From Metaphire vulgaris (taxonomy: Eukaryota; Annelida; Clitellata; Crassiclitellata; Megascolecidae): a stretch of DNA of 64,000 nt. A program made the translations under genes and the position numbers. The notes beneath the pieces were generated by a model that saw only the letters and a list, made by a program, of their open reading frames with translations, was not told the DNA's origin and searched no databases. Below are positions 47,001 through 61,300 of this stretch, piece after piece; positions within the stretch are counted from its first letter, which is position 1, and every line of letters begins with the position of its first letter. The DNA is taken from NCBI GenBank assembly GCA_018105865.1, contig CM030837.1:15129725-15193724 (forward strand), in the 5' to 3' direction.

Positions 47001-50000
47001 TTGAGTACAAAACTACCTATACATAGTTTCCTATTTACCTTTGCCTCTTTATTTATATGTAATTGTAATGCCTCAGTATTTTATGAATGATGTAACTGAA
47101 AGCTGTCTTTGTGTTATTTAAGTTTGTATTAACACATTGTTCTATAAAATTTAGTATATAGCAGAATAGTTTTTCCAATACTGCCTTTCTACTGAGAATA
47201 GTTTAAAATATGTCTTATTATCTAGGCTATGCCTATGATGATCATCACCTTCAGGGCCGCCGAGAGGGGGTCAGGGGCAAATGCCGAGGGGTCCAGCAAT
47301 CTGTAGGGGCCCCGGGTGGGTCCGAAATTAGAATTAGGGTTAGAGGGTTAGGGTAAGGTTGAAGTTAGGTTTTGGGTAGGGTTAGGGTTGAAGATGCTGA
47401 AGGCAGTTTGGAGGGGCGGGGGCTCAAACACATTTAGCCTTTAACTCCAAAATTGGTCATCACCACTTATCATCACCACTTACAATATAAAATTTCTAGT
47501 GCCCCAAACTTTCAGGGGCCTGTGACTGCTCTGCCCAGAAGCCCGGAATTTCTCTTGGTGGCCCTGGTCACCTTGTAGTCAGATATTGCTTACGTTAGAG
47601 AGTCTGCAATGCATGCTGACAGTAGTTTGTGCATCTCTGCTGCTGCCCTACCAAGGCATTAGGAAATAAAAATGAAAAACATGTTCACTGAAATTAATTA
47701 TACATTTCATATGCTGGGCTTGATAGTAATGTCTTCAGTGCTTCAATGACTATGCTGGAATGAAGCGTTGATTTTGCATAGAGTCAGCCTGTTGCTCCAA
47801 GGTTCAAGCCTGAGACTTGATGATTGGAAATTATTGAATTCCAGCATCTGCATGTCCTCATTTGGCGCAAAGCAGACATCAATGTAATCCGAGTAGCGCT
47901 TTGAACCAATGCCTATCAGTGTGCTGTATATGTGTTCATTCGTGTTTGCACTTGCATATCGCTAATTCACCGAGAATAGGGGACGTTATTTGTATGTTTA
48001 TATACTGTACTTTGTTTAGGTCAAAGCTGACGAGAAGTTTGACACACGACGTGCTGTTGTTATCGTGGAAACAATTCTGTCTCATTTCTCAGAAAGAAAA
48101 TTCCTTATAACTGAGTACTATGAGCACTGGAAGGTCCACATAACAACCGGGAAAACGTTCAAAGCTCAATGGACTCAGTTTGTGCAGGATGCCCGCAAAG
48201 TAAGTTTGGCCATTTGTCAAGAGAGAACGATATAAAAGCAAATTTTGACTTTTTGAAGACCATTAGCATAGAAGTTGGACGTAGCTTTATTAATAACATG
48301 AAAATCTTGAGTCTCCTCTTTCTGCTTGGAGAGGTGCATATTTAAAAGGTGACTTGAGCTATCATAGTAGTATATTCCTATTGGGTGTGGCCGAGAGCAA
48401 TCATAATATCAGTGTATGTCTGGAGCAGAATTTTCTTAGCAGTTTTCATAGATTATATCATTGCAAAAATAAAATTTATTTTGAATACAATCAAGAATGT
48501 GATGACTTTCCATGAATCATTCTAATGTTTGAACTGGAGTTAGTAGAAGTTTTTGGAATTTCAGATTACTTAAGTTTATTTATTTATTTATTTATTGAAA
48601 GTTAAGATGACTTTCTAGAAGGAATCGAACACATTACATTGTACATGAATTTGGCCTATAGGTCAGGATCTACCAGAATAGCTGATCTCGAACAGTTGGT
48701 CGCTTCTTAAATATGTCAAGAGAAGTTGATGTTTGGCCTATGATTGTAATGCTTACTCAATTTCAATTGATTGCATTTTTCAGAATTTGATAAATTTCGT
48801 TGTTATAAGCTGACAATCGAATGTCTTTAAAAAAATTCTATCAATACTTTCCACATGGGATCAGCGTTGAAATCCTTTAACTCCTGTGGCTTTAATTGGA
48901 TGTATTTGATAAATACACTTGATATTTTATCTGCTCAGCAATTACTCTGTTTGCTCTACGTGAACTCTGACTATAGACTATTGACTGGATGGTAAAAGAG
49001 GAGAAGGAGCTATTTGTTCCATACAGTGCTGGATTTCTGGGTCGAAATGCGGAAGAGGCCAAAAACTGCAGGAGAAAGTCGACAGATTTGGACCAACTGC
49101 AAGGGTGATAACTGCCGAATAATTGTATATTGTATAATTATGTGTTTGGTCTCATTAGAAGGCCTTTTATTGCTATTATTGTCACATCCAAGTTCTATTG
49201 TTGCTGTAATCTATTCAGACTTTGTCCGCTAAAAATCATTTCTCTAATATACTAATAAAAAGTCATCATTCATATCTTTAAAATTTTTATTATTGATTGC
49301 AAGCAGAAGGTTATTATTATAATGCCCAATGTTGTTTACAACTTTGTTAGATTGAGAATTAATTCAGGTTTTAAATGCTTGTTTTATTATTGATGTAATC
49401 GATTGTTGCAATTTTGGCTACAGAAAGCTCAGGAGGAGGTGGAGAAGCACCTGAAGACAGCCGAGCTACTGTCTCTTCAGGGGGACACTCAAGGACAAAG
49501 AGACCACTTGATCAACGAACTGCTTCGAGTCCACACTCGATTCCAGGCTCGCGTTAATGAATATCAGATACTGTTGAAAATGACTGTCCAGTTCTTTCAC
49601 AGTCTTACTGAGGTACCATTGATTGGACTACTGTTGCATTAATTATTTTTGCATCATTTACCATATTCAGAGATGAATGAGAGATTTAGTGAGTTAAATT
49701 ATTTTTAAGTTGAAAATTTTGGGTTTTGTTAACTGAATGCATGTGACTGCAGTGCACTATAAAACTGAGAAAAAATGTTGCTTTTCAGCTTGATAAATTG
49801 ATTGAGAAGACGGAAAGAGAATATTCTGGAACTGAGCTGCCGAAGGAACTGGCAACGGCAGAGCTGATGCTGCGTGAACACGTGTCATCTCGCAACAGGA
49901 TCAAGCATCTCATTGATGCAACGTCTGATGAAGGCGAAGAAATCGTCGTGCGAGTTCGACAGACGGTAGGGAAGGAGTGCTAAATTTAAAAGACTTGTGT

Positions 50001-52202
50001 AATTCTGTTTTCTATAGCATGTTATGTTAGGAAATTCATACGTCAAAGACTGGTTCAGTATCACTGACCATACAATGAAGGAAGAATTGGCAGTCTTTAG
50101 TACAGTTGGAAGAAGCTTATCACCCATCCGCATTCCTGATTTTGATCGGTGGATGATTTTTGTGTTTGCAGCAGCATTTGAAATTATGATTATCAAATTT
50201 TTTATGATGGTGACTTGAGTGGTCATTGAATTTTTACAATTTGTTAGGATTTTGTGAGATCAAATCAAAGCAGTTTATTAGTATCAGATCATAAATCAGA
50301 GAAAAAATCAAAGTTTCAAAAACCAAAGAGTAATTTCAAAAAACATAAATTTTGTTGTTGAGTGTAGGGATTATCCGCTAGGGATTAGCATTAACGGTGA
50401 GATATTAAAAGGAGAAGCAGAACAAGAAGACTGTTTCTCTATAACAACTCTGTCTTCCAATACGCTACCTGGTAATTTTTTCAAGCAAAAAGACACAATG
50501 GAGATCAGTGTTTGATGATAATTCTTGCTGCATAACATTTAGAGGGTTCACCGACATTTGCGCGCCGACATTTGCGCGCTGACATTAGCGCGTATTTTGA
50601 AGAAGAACGAATTGCGCTATAAATTAAAAGTCATCCATGCTTTAGTAACTATAGTCTTAATCATAACCCAAAATCAAACTCTAACTCTAACCCCAATTAT
50701 ATCAACTAATGTCGACACGCAAATGTCGGCGCCCCAATTATATCGACTAATGTCGGCGCGCAAATGTCAGCGCGCAAATGTCGGTCGCGCATTTGACGGG
50801 TCACCCATTTAGAGCTGCTCGACGAATTGGCTGTCATGATATTTTTGACCATTGGCTGCTTCAAATAGCTCTTGACCAAGGTTCTGAGTGTCTTTGGTAT
50901 TGGTGTTTTTTCCAAATGAAAATATGTTTTGTTGTGATTTGGATTCAGGATTCAGAGGTTGTTGCCAGAGACGAGGTACAGAAGGTGTTACAGATGACGG
51001 AAGAGAGGAGGAGACTTTGGGAAAGAACATGGGAAGAACAGAGAGCAAGACTTGAACTGAATCTTCAGATGTGTCAATTTTACTTTGATCTAAGACAGGT
51101 ATTTCTTATCTTAGAAAAAGAAATGTAATTTCTTATCTTAAAAAAAAAGAAATTTATCTCTAAAGTGTATTGGAGGCTATAGATCATTTCATGTAAATTT
51201 TCATAAAATATTTACCTATAACAAGGTTTTTGTTGTTTTTTCTCATGCCTTTCTTTCTCTTTTATAGTTTTACTTTCAAGACCAGATTAGATATTGCTAT
51301 GAAACATATTTGATTTATTGTATTATGTAGTACATGAAGGCATTATGCTGTATTATCCCTCTGAATTTTTTGGCACTTGAATGGTTTGTGACTAAATGCA
51401 GTTATATAAAAAATTTCTTGTGAATCTCCCATTTTTCAGCTGTGTAGATGAATTTATGAGTCAACTTTAATTTCAGAAGGCACTTTTACATAAATAATAA
51501 TGAACCTCATTACGGGATGGTGTATAATGGATCTAGTGCTTTGTTCTTCCAGCTGCTTGCAGAACTTGATGAGCTGCATCGTCAGTTGAAAACCAGACAT
51601 GGAAGCTATGGAAATTCTCTGTCGTCAGTGAAAATGATCTCACAGGCATTCAGAATATTTGAGAAATCAGTTCAGTTGATTGAAGGAAAGGTGAAGAACT
51701 TTTCCAATACCGCCGACACGATGATCAAGGATGGTCGTTATGACTCGCGTCGTATTCGACGTGAGGTGGATGAAGTTGAACAGAAGTGGTCCGATTTCCA
51801 CAGAAGTATCACCGAATATCACAAGGCGCTGGATGATTCGACCAAATTCTTTGAACTTATGGATGATGTGAGTGAGAATTGTTCATTTTGATGGCACCAT
51901 CATATGTCTTTGTGTATACTGGTAGATTGTGGACAGTCGGTTCTGAACAAAAATTGTGTTTGCTCAGAGTTCTAGTGTGTATTGATTCATATTTTTGATT
52001 TAATTGGTAACTTGTTTTACCATTTTATTACGATAATAGAGCGTGTACAGTCACTGTGTGACTATTGATAGCACATTGTTTAGAGCATAAGTAGTGCCTT
52101 GAATGAGTTATCAACCTGGGTTCAATCTCCAGCTGCATCCATGTCCCCCAACGCAGAGTGGACATTTGTATTTTTTGTGTAATGATTTAGTATGATGACT
52201 GC

Positions 52203-52268
<66 letters not shown>

Positions 52269-55200
52269 AATTATATTTATCTAGAAACTTCTTAAATGCT
52301 GGTACGATGATGATGATGACGATGACGACGATGATGGTGATGATGATGATGGTGATGATGATGATGATGGCTCTTTGAAATGCACAAGTTGTTTTGAAGA
52401 ATTATTTTTGCAGATTTGATATTTTCACGTGCGTCGTTGATCGTGTGACTTAATTGAATAATTTTCAGTGTGATGGATGGATGAACGGAGCGGGACAGTT
52501 CCTCCTCACTATTGGTCGCAAGGCAACTGATTGTAAAACATCACAAGACGCATCTAATCTAATTAAGCAACTCGTTGACTTTAAGGATGACGGTGCACTG
52601 CAGGAGAATGGGCGCTTGAATAACATGGAATGCATAGCCACAGACCTTTATGGTAATCGTCAATACATTGTGAACAAGTTTATCCTTACCACTTCATTTC
52701 AATGGCTCCGTAGAAGTGTTTTGTGATTTTTTTATAGCTGCTTTGCATTTTACATATTTCTGAAAAGTGAAAATGCCAGAAAGACAAAAAGAAGAATAAT
52801 TAATTACTTAAATTAGCCTCTCTGTTCAAAGTCTCTGGTATGCTATTGAAACATTTTAATGATATATTAGCTTATTAAATTTGGCTTCATGATAGCATGA
52901 AAGCTGTTGGCTGCTGGCCTTTCTTTTTGTGTGTGTGTGTGTGTATGCATGTTTCCTTTTCCATCCAGGTTCTGTGTCTGGTCCTCAAAAAATGCAACAC
53001 ACTGTTGACAGAAATCAAGAAACGCTTGCTTCATTTGTCAAAGCTATAGAAGAGCTGGCCATTCTTAGAGACAATCTTCTAAAGAAAGAGGTTTGTCTGT
53101 AAATTCAAATGGAAAAAAATTCATAATCAACTTTAGAGTCTTGATTGGTCTTGTTTCATCATTTGCTTTCAACATTAATAATATAATTATTTTTATTTAT
53201 TTATTTATAAAAAACTGTGGTTGAGTTGAAGAGTGAATTGGATAATAGTCTTCTGGGTGCATTGATATAGCTACTTTTGATTTTAGCAAATTCTGGCACA
53301 AATGGAGGCTGTTGTTGAGTCGAAGGCACCAAGACAGCCGCGATTTGTGCAGCCACTCCAAAATGCTGAGATCACAGAGGGACAGCGGTTGGTAAATTAG
53401 ATTGTGTAGAGATCATCTCTGTCAACTTTTATACCAAATTTTCCTAAAAATATAACTTGCCTTGTTGAGACTTTGCCTAGAATACCGGTACATTCCTCTT
53501 GCATTTTACAATTACTCTTCTTTTTGGAACTGGAGAATGCATAACTTTTTATAGTTGGTCTCTAGTAATAGAGATCTGTGAATATAATATAAATGCATAT
53601 ATTAATCTTGTTATATATTGCATATTAACTTCTTCTTGGCTAATAAAGTAAACTACCTGCATAGGAGCAGCTTATTAGTGCAAGGGTTGTGAACAGATGG
53701 ACCAGTTTGGATGAGGTGGGAGTGACAGTTGAAACAGTGAACGGATTCAAAGGCTATCTTGGAAAACTAGGTTACAAATAAAATTGTGGGGGCTGTTACA
53801 ATGAGTGTAGAAGAAGTACTGAGGTTTCTGATTCTTGCTTGCAGGTCTTTTCCCTGTATGGTGTTTTGAAAGATAGGCCGAATATGATCTTGACCCTTTT
53901 AAAATGATTAATTATTGATTATTGAGTACTGGTGTGCTGCTTGTTGTACTTTCTAGATTTACGTTTGAATGTCGCTTGGAGTGTGATACAAAGACACCAA
54001 AGATTGAATGGTTGAAAGATGGACTTCCATTACAAAATCCTGATCTGCAATTAGTATACAAGGATGGTCTTTGCCAATTAACAATCGTGGAAACGGTTGC
54101 CGATGACACTGCAAAATATATTTGCCGCGCAACGACAGAGGCTGGCACTGCTGAGACATTTGCGTTTCTCAGAGTAAAAGGTAAGTGTTAAATGTACCCA
54201 AAGACGTTGAAATACTTTGCCAGATGCTGATTGAATGTATAATGTAATAATGCATATAAAATTGAAAAATAGAATCATATAAAATTAAATAAATAGGAGT
54301 TATCACTTTACGAGGAAATTTTCTGGACCTCGAGCTGGATGAGTGTTAGCTGCCCAATTTTTTTGTCTCCAGACGCTTTTTGTCATAAGTCCCTGGGGAA
54401 CTTAGTATCAAGTTCTAGCAATAAAAAGGAGTTAATTTTGTACAATTAATGTGAATAATATATTTTATTGAGCGTAATGGTACTGCTGGAGTCCTATAAC
54501 CACCAAGCTGGCATTTCAGAAATTAAGGAGTGGAGAACTCGCTGTATGGTCTCAGAAGCTGAGGTAGAACTTGTCGCAACACCATTTGGAGATTGTAGAA
54601 TGTTGGGTTCCAATGTCTTAATATGCTACTTAAGAAATCTGCATGGGACTGCAGGCTTTTCCTTTTTTTCTAACCAGTCGTTTTTATGTTTCTCAAGCTT
54701 TACTGCCCATATTTTTGATTTAGTAAGTGAACAAGTTGGCAAACTAACAGGTAAATGGGATTGTTGAGAAAATTGTGAAGTGATCGTGCAGTTGTACGAT
54801 GATTACTGGTGGTTTTCCTGTGACATTTTTCACAACGTATGACAGTTAGGTCGTATCGATTAGGACCTGGACATTTAGGTCCCATAACGTTTAGGTCCAG
54901 CACCATTGTTGAGAGGAGAAAGGCATCCAATTCTAGTTGTAATGCTTAGTTAAAGATTTACCACTTCCTGAAATGTTTGAAATAAAATTGTAGCATATAA
55001 ATTTATGGAATAGAAGGGACTCAAAAGTGTAATGAGTGTAAAGATCTATCATTCCCAAAAGCCTTTGAAAAGAATTCTAGGTAAGGAGAACCACGGACTA
55101 GAATGGAATTTATAGTTGATGAAAGAAGTTAAGCAATGTTTGATCTTATGCGGTTTGTGAAATTATTGACTATCTTTGATGCTTATCCCACAACTTCCTG

Positions 55201-55359
55201 ATGGAATAAGCATTTATAGTTATCTAATACTAACATGACTCTTTTTTATTTTATAAAATAAGCATTGACTCTTTTTAATTGGTACTGATTTAAATACCGG
55301 TATTCGTATGAATATGATCTAAATCCTTGTATGAAGATGATTTTAATTTATGGAATAGG

Positions 55360-55396
<37 letters not shown>

Positions 55397-58300
55397 ATAT
55401 ACATATATATATAATTTTTGTTTGGGAAGATAATATATACTGCATAACTAATTTTTTTTAACCATTTAGAGGAACCCATTTTTAAATTTTTATTCTTAAC
55501 TGGTACAGGACCTAAACGTCCGGAACCTAATTACCACGTACCCGTCGTTTTTAGTGACATTACCGGTAACAGCCTTGCAGCTTATTAGACACAATCCCTT
55601 TGTGTGTTTAACAGAAACACATCAGAAGATCGTTCCACCTGACTTCTCTAGGCACTTGCGTTCAGTTGATGTACCAGAAGGGACTGCTCTGACTCTTGAA
55701 TGCCAGGTGTCGGGCATCCCATCGCCTACGATATCCTGGTTCCGAGATGAGGAGAACATCGACAATTCTCCCGACTTTGTTCTGTCAAACGTCGGCGGCA
55801 TATGTTGCCTTAAGATTAGAAAAATCATCAAGGCACACACTGCTCAGTACACCTGCAAGGCATCGAATCCTGGAGGAGAAACGGCGTCATCGGCTCGTGT
55901 CCAAGTCATCAGTAAGTGTTAGATTTAGTTGCCTTAGTAAGGCAGATATTGGAATAAGTGTTGAATTAAATTAGTAAGGCAGATATCGAGACAAGAAAAC
56001 TAGAATGAAGAATGCTTGATTGCTGGCTAAAAATTTAATTTTAAGATTTATCATTTGTGAACTTATTTGCAGTTTGCATACAAATGGTATTTGAGAGGCT
56101 GACGTCAAGTGTTTGCAAGAATTTAAAACATGAATATACTGCAATATATATTTTGTATAACAAATAATGAATCATCTGAATTTGGCATGATGAGATTCCT
56201 GTTGAAGTATTACCAATCCAGAGGTTAGATAGAAGGAAGGGTAAGAGACTAAGAATCCACTTACAAGGTTGCTCATCGAGTGAACGATTGATGAAAATGA
56301 AAAACTAGTATCGTTAAATAAATGGCAGATACCGGTAAATCGACAGTTACCAATGCACATGGACAAGCTCAAGGCTTCTAGAGTTTGTGCACAGAGGGGC
56401 TGAGAAATGCAGTTCTAGACGAAGTTGCATAAAGATTGGCATTATGAAGCCATGAACAATACGGTTCCATGTCATTTAATCCCAGTCACTTAATCCTCGT
56501 CACTTAATTCCGGCACTTAATCCCAAGTCTTAATCCCTATGCACGTAATCCCCAGACACTCAAAGATATAGGAAAACGTATTAAATGATGTAATATGAAT
56601 GAAATAACAAATATTTGTGTTCCAAAAACATAACCCTAAACCTAACCTAATTATGCAGCTCTGGTCTTAAACTCCAAGGCGGTGATTGAAGGGATTACGT
56701 GTCAGGGGATTATTTGTTATGGGATTAAAAGACTTTGGGATTAAGTGACGAGGATTAAGTGACTGGGATTAAAAGTCTGGGATTAAAAGACCTGTCACCG
56801 AACAATACAGATGTTTAAATGAAGAAGTTCAAAGTTTCCATTTAATTTGGATAAATTCTCAGCCTGTTTTGTCACTGATTCATAGACTGTCAAACTGTTC
56901 CGATAAAACGAGCCTCTTCTCAATCCACTGCTGCTTCAATGCTTTTTAAAATTGACTTGAAGGATTCTGATGAAATTGTGCAACTGTCAGCAGCAGCAGC
57001 AGAGCGCATGCAATTTCTGGCAAATTTATGTTCTTTTAAATGAATTGTGTTTGGGGGGGAGAGGTCGCTTCAGTCAGAACACAATGTAATTTGTCTACAC
57101 TGTGTTGATATCGATGGTTTTTTCAGCTGTCCGGAAACCAAAGTTCACTGAATTGCTAAAGGATACTTCGGTGGGAGAGGGCAAAGGTGCTATTCTGGAG
57201 TGCCGATTCATAGGCGAACCTCCACCACAAATCCAGTGGATGAAAAATGACGTTCAGATCTTGCCCAGCTCTGATTTCAAAGTACAATTGCAATTATTAT
57301 AAAACAACTAAATACTGATTTACTCCTTTCAGACATTCACTTTTGATTTGCACATTTTTTGATGATTTTATTTCTTCGATTGTTCAGTTGTGTTATCGAC
57401 AAGATTTCAGCGGATAAAGGAAATATAAATAAGCGAATATATAGTTTTGTTAGTCATAGGAACTTCTGCACTGAACAACTTTGATAAATCAGTGAAGGCT
57501 GACAATAACAACAGACAAAGATCACTTTAAGTTTATTTTGGGTTTTGACAGATCGTTATCAAACCAGATTATACAGCACTGCATATTAAAGAAGTTCTTC
57601 CAGAAGATGCTGGCTCATATGCCGTCATTGCAAAGAACATTGGTGGGGAATCTCGAACGTCTGCTCTTCTGTCAATTGAGGGCATGTTTGTAGATGGTGG
57701 ACCAAGAAGGACGCCATCTAAACCAGTCTTTGTTCAACCTTTGCAAAATAAAGATGTCCAGGAAGGAAGCCGGGCACATCTGAGATGTGTTGTGCAAGGA
57801 TATCCACAGCCTGAAGTGAGTGGACTCGCGTGCATGCATGACTTACTGTACTGAGTACTGAGTAGTATAATAACCGAGTAAGTATTGAATGCTCTTTCGG
57901 GAGATCTTTCTAGCTTTGTGCTTGATGAGCCTTAAACTTGGTTTTGATCCCTGAACAATTCACGTGTCAATAGGTGCAGAATGGGAAACAATATGGTCTG
58001 TGTAGCATTGTCATTGATGACTAATGCAGTATTATCAAAATGCATTATAAATTGTACATTTAGGTTGAAATTTGTAATGGTAAAATTTTCACAATAATGA
58101 TTGCATTTCATACATATACATGGACTTTTATGTGCCATCAACATGCAATTTCACAGTTTAGTCAATTCCTGTGTCTAAGTTTTTAAGTTTATGAGAATTT
58201 CTTTTTGAGTGATTTTTTAAATAGTAGTTTGATTGATTAGTTTTTTCAAAACAAAGAAAATTACTTTTCTCGTTGATCTTAATTTTTATTTATCTAAACA

Positions 58301-61300
58301 AGGCTCTGTGGCAAAACTTAATGGTATTTTTCATGTATTTAGTATCTAGTTAATCACTTACTTGTAAATGCTAGCAAAGCTGCAGTTTTACTACAAGTCT
58401 TAGAATGTGCAGTTCACAGCAATATTTGCTTCAATTAGATGTGCAGTCATAATCCTGATGTCTTGATATATTGTTCTTTAGATTGTATGGTATCATAACG
58501 ATAAGATTGTGAAAGACGTAAAAGACTTTGAGCTGTCCTTTGACGGAGAGCGCTGTTCACTCTTGATACGTGAGGTGTACCTAGAAGACTCTGGAGACTA
58601 CAGATGCGTCGCTAAGAATTCGCAAGGCACCGCCGAGACTTCTTGTCAGCTTGTCGTTGAACGTAGGACACTTGTGCTGTCTACTAGGGACTTTTTCTGC
58701 AGTGCAAGAGTGTTGTGGTGTGGTGTGCCACTTTGCTGTTTGATTCAATAATTTTGATTTTCACCCAGAATGACCGTGGCCTGTGATTTTGTTTTTATTG
58801 AGTGCTCAGTTATGCTGAATTCGAATTTAGCTGAATTTGTGAGCGCTTTTGAATACGTTGGTCAGTTGTTCGAAACCTTGAGTAGATCTGTAGGAGTTAT
58901 GCTGAATTATATAATTATTTACTTCCAAGATGCTGTTGGATGTATATATTAGAGAATAGTTCAGCAGTGAAAAGTTGATCAGATATTGACCACAGATTTA
59001 GATAAGCAATTGTTATAGTAAAAGTGGAAAGCTGTCTGATCTTGGTACAACGGGTATAATTTAGCTGATAGTTAAACTGTAGTTTGTCAGAGAAGCAGTG
59101 AGTCTGTGTTGCGAATGTATGATCAAAAAGAACTTGACGTTCATCTAATTGCATTTTCAGGACCAGTGACAGATGTTAAAGTAATTTAACTGAGTTATCG
59201 TGAATGAAATGATTTTATTTGGTTGTTTTGATTCCAGCTCTTAGTGAACTGAGCGATGCTTCTGCTTCTCTTCCTGGAGACGTGGTTCCGCCTAAATTTA
59301 CTCAGCTGCTAAAGGATATTGAGGGCGTCGAAGGCGAGTTGGTGAGGTTCGACTGCCGTGTGATCGGCTATCCGACTCCGGTCATTAAGTGGTATCGTGG
59401 ACGCAACCAAGTCCTGAGTTCGGCAGACTTCCTGGTTTGCTGACCATGTTGTTGTTATTTTCTTGTATAATATATGAAAAATATGAAGAATATTTTACTG
59501 ACAGTGCTCATAATCTTATTTGTATATGTTGAGCTCATTTAAATTTGAAGTCCATATGTGTAGTTTTTGGCATTAATTTGAAACTTCATGTTTTCAACAT
59601 ACTTCATATTACTTACTTTTAGAATGATTAAGTGACAGGAAATTATGCATTAGTTTCACTCATCATCATCATCATCATCATCATTATTGTCATCAGCCTT
59701 TAACACTCCTTGTGGAGCATAGGCCATTTATAAGATTCTTCCATGTAATTAGCTATTTATATTGCACCTAATCAATCACTGTTAGCAAGCGCATTACAAT
59801 TAATGTCAATTATTATAAGCACAATTAAACAGATCCATGCAGTTTGGTCTTCAGCTAATGGGACTATATCATTGCAGTTTAGTTCATTAGACTTTAGCTC
59901 TTTGTCTATTGATCTTTTCCATGTATTCTTTGGTCTTTGGTCTTCCTCTTTTTCCTTTTTCTTTTCGGATCCATGAAAGCATTTGTCTTGTGGTGTTGTT
60001 CAGGGGTTTCCTTAGTGTTAGTGTGTGTCCAATCCTAAGGAAAACCCCAAGCAACACTGCCTGCATTTTAATCATATGCTAATATCTGGGAGACTAGAAA
60101 TAACTTTAACGTACGGTGTATCTTATTTATTTGTTTCTGTTGTAATTTTGATGATTTATTGGCCTAATTCTAAATCAGAAGTCTGGTGTGTATTTTTGTT
60201 TCTAGATTACATCAGAAAGAGAACTGCACAGCCTGACAATTCCGGAGGCTTTCAAGGAGGATGCTGGGAATTACGTGGTGAAGGCAACCAATGCGGCCGG
60301 TACTGCAAAGTGTTATGCTTCTCTGATCGTTAAACAGAGCGGCGACAAACACATGGTGAAGACGCGCTTGGTCGAGGCTTCGCACAGTTCTCAGAGAACC
60401 ATCATTGCGGGTCACGTGCCTCCCGAATTCACAAAACTGTTTCGTGATATGCGGGTCCGACCGGGACATCCATGCACGATGGAAGTTACGGCCTCTGGTC
60501 ATCCAAGGCCACAGGTATTACCCAACATCTGTATTGATTGCTAGATGACACCATGCGGCCAAAATCAGACATTTCACCATAGTTTAACATACAATTATAC
60601 AAATAAAGTTGACAATTACGATAATTGATGTTGACGATCTATGTCATGTTTTGTGAATTAGTCAAACCAAGTTGCTCCACAAGAGTGGTATTTTTACTTT
60701 TAAAATTATTAATAAGTAATTTGTTAATATTTTATTCTTGCAGGGTTTTATTAATTGACAGCTGATTTGATTGTTCATTTTGCATCTGCGTTGAGTGATG
60801 GCGATAATAATAATATGCAAGTGAAACGAAGATGGGCTAATGGGAAAGGATATGTGGTTGATTTCTTGAATTAATTTTCCTGCAGGTTCGATGGCTTTTC
60901 AACAACGAGCCAATAGTTTCGCCAGATTATCAGATTTCGTCGAGGGGTGATGCACACATACTGCACATTCCTGAAGTGTTTGCTGAAGATGCCGGCCGAT
61001 TTTCAATAGTGGCTGAAAATGCGGCCGGCAAAGCAACCTGCTCCGCCCTGCTGGTCGTTGTGGATGAGTCTCAGATTTTGCCAGAAGACGACTCTCCCCC
61101 TGAAACACCCCAAGTAAGACACCAGGCTGCTGGTTTTGGGCCAGCTCCGGTGGTTCCAATCCGACCACCAGTGGTTGCTCCTGCTCCTCCCAAGCCTGTT
61201 GTCAAAGAAGCGGTCGCTCCACCGCCACCGGTTGCCAGAGTGTTGCAACCTGTTGCACCGCCTCCAATTTATCAAGAGCAGATAACTGTACTGCAGAAAG

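Noticed and set aside
49014..49232. Frame starting inside exon 14 and running into the intron
   Set aside because: It is in another frame; the exon 14 frame (TIDWMVKEEKELF) fits the spectrin-like repeats.
56463..56800. CRISPR-like spaced repeats (CACTTAATCC units)
   Set aside because: Units are short, uneven, inverted between the arms and enclosed by an 8-bp target duplication, so it is a transposon.
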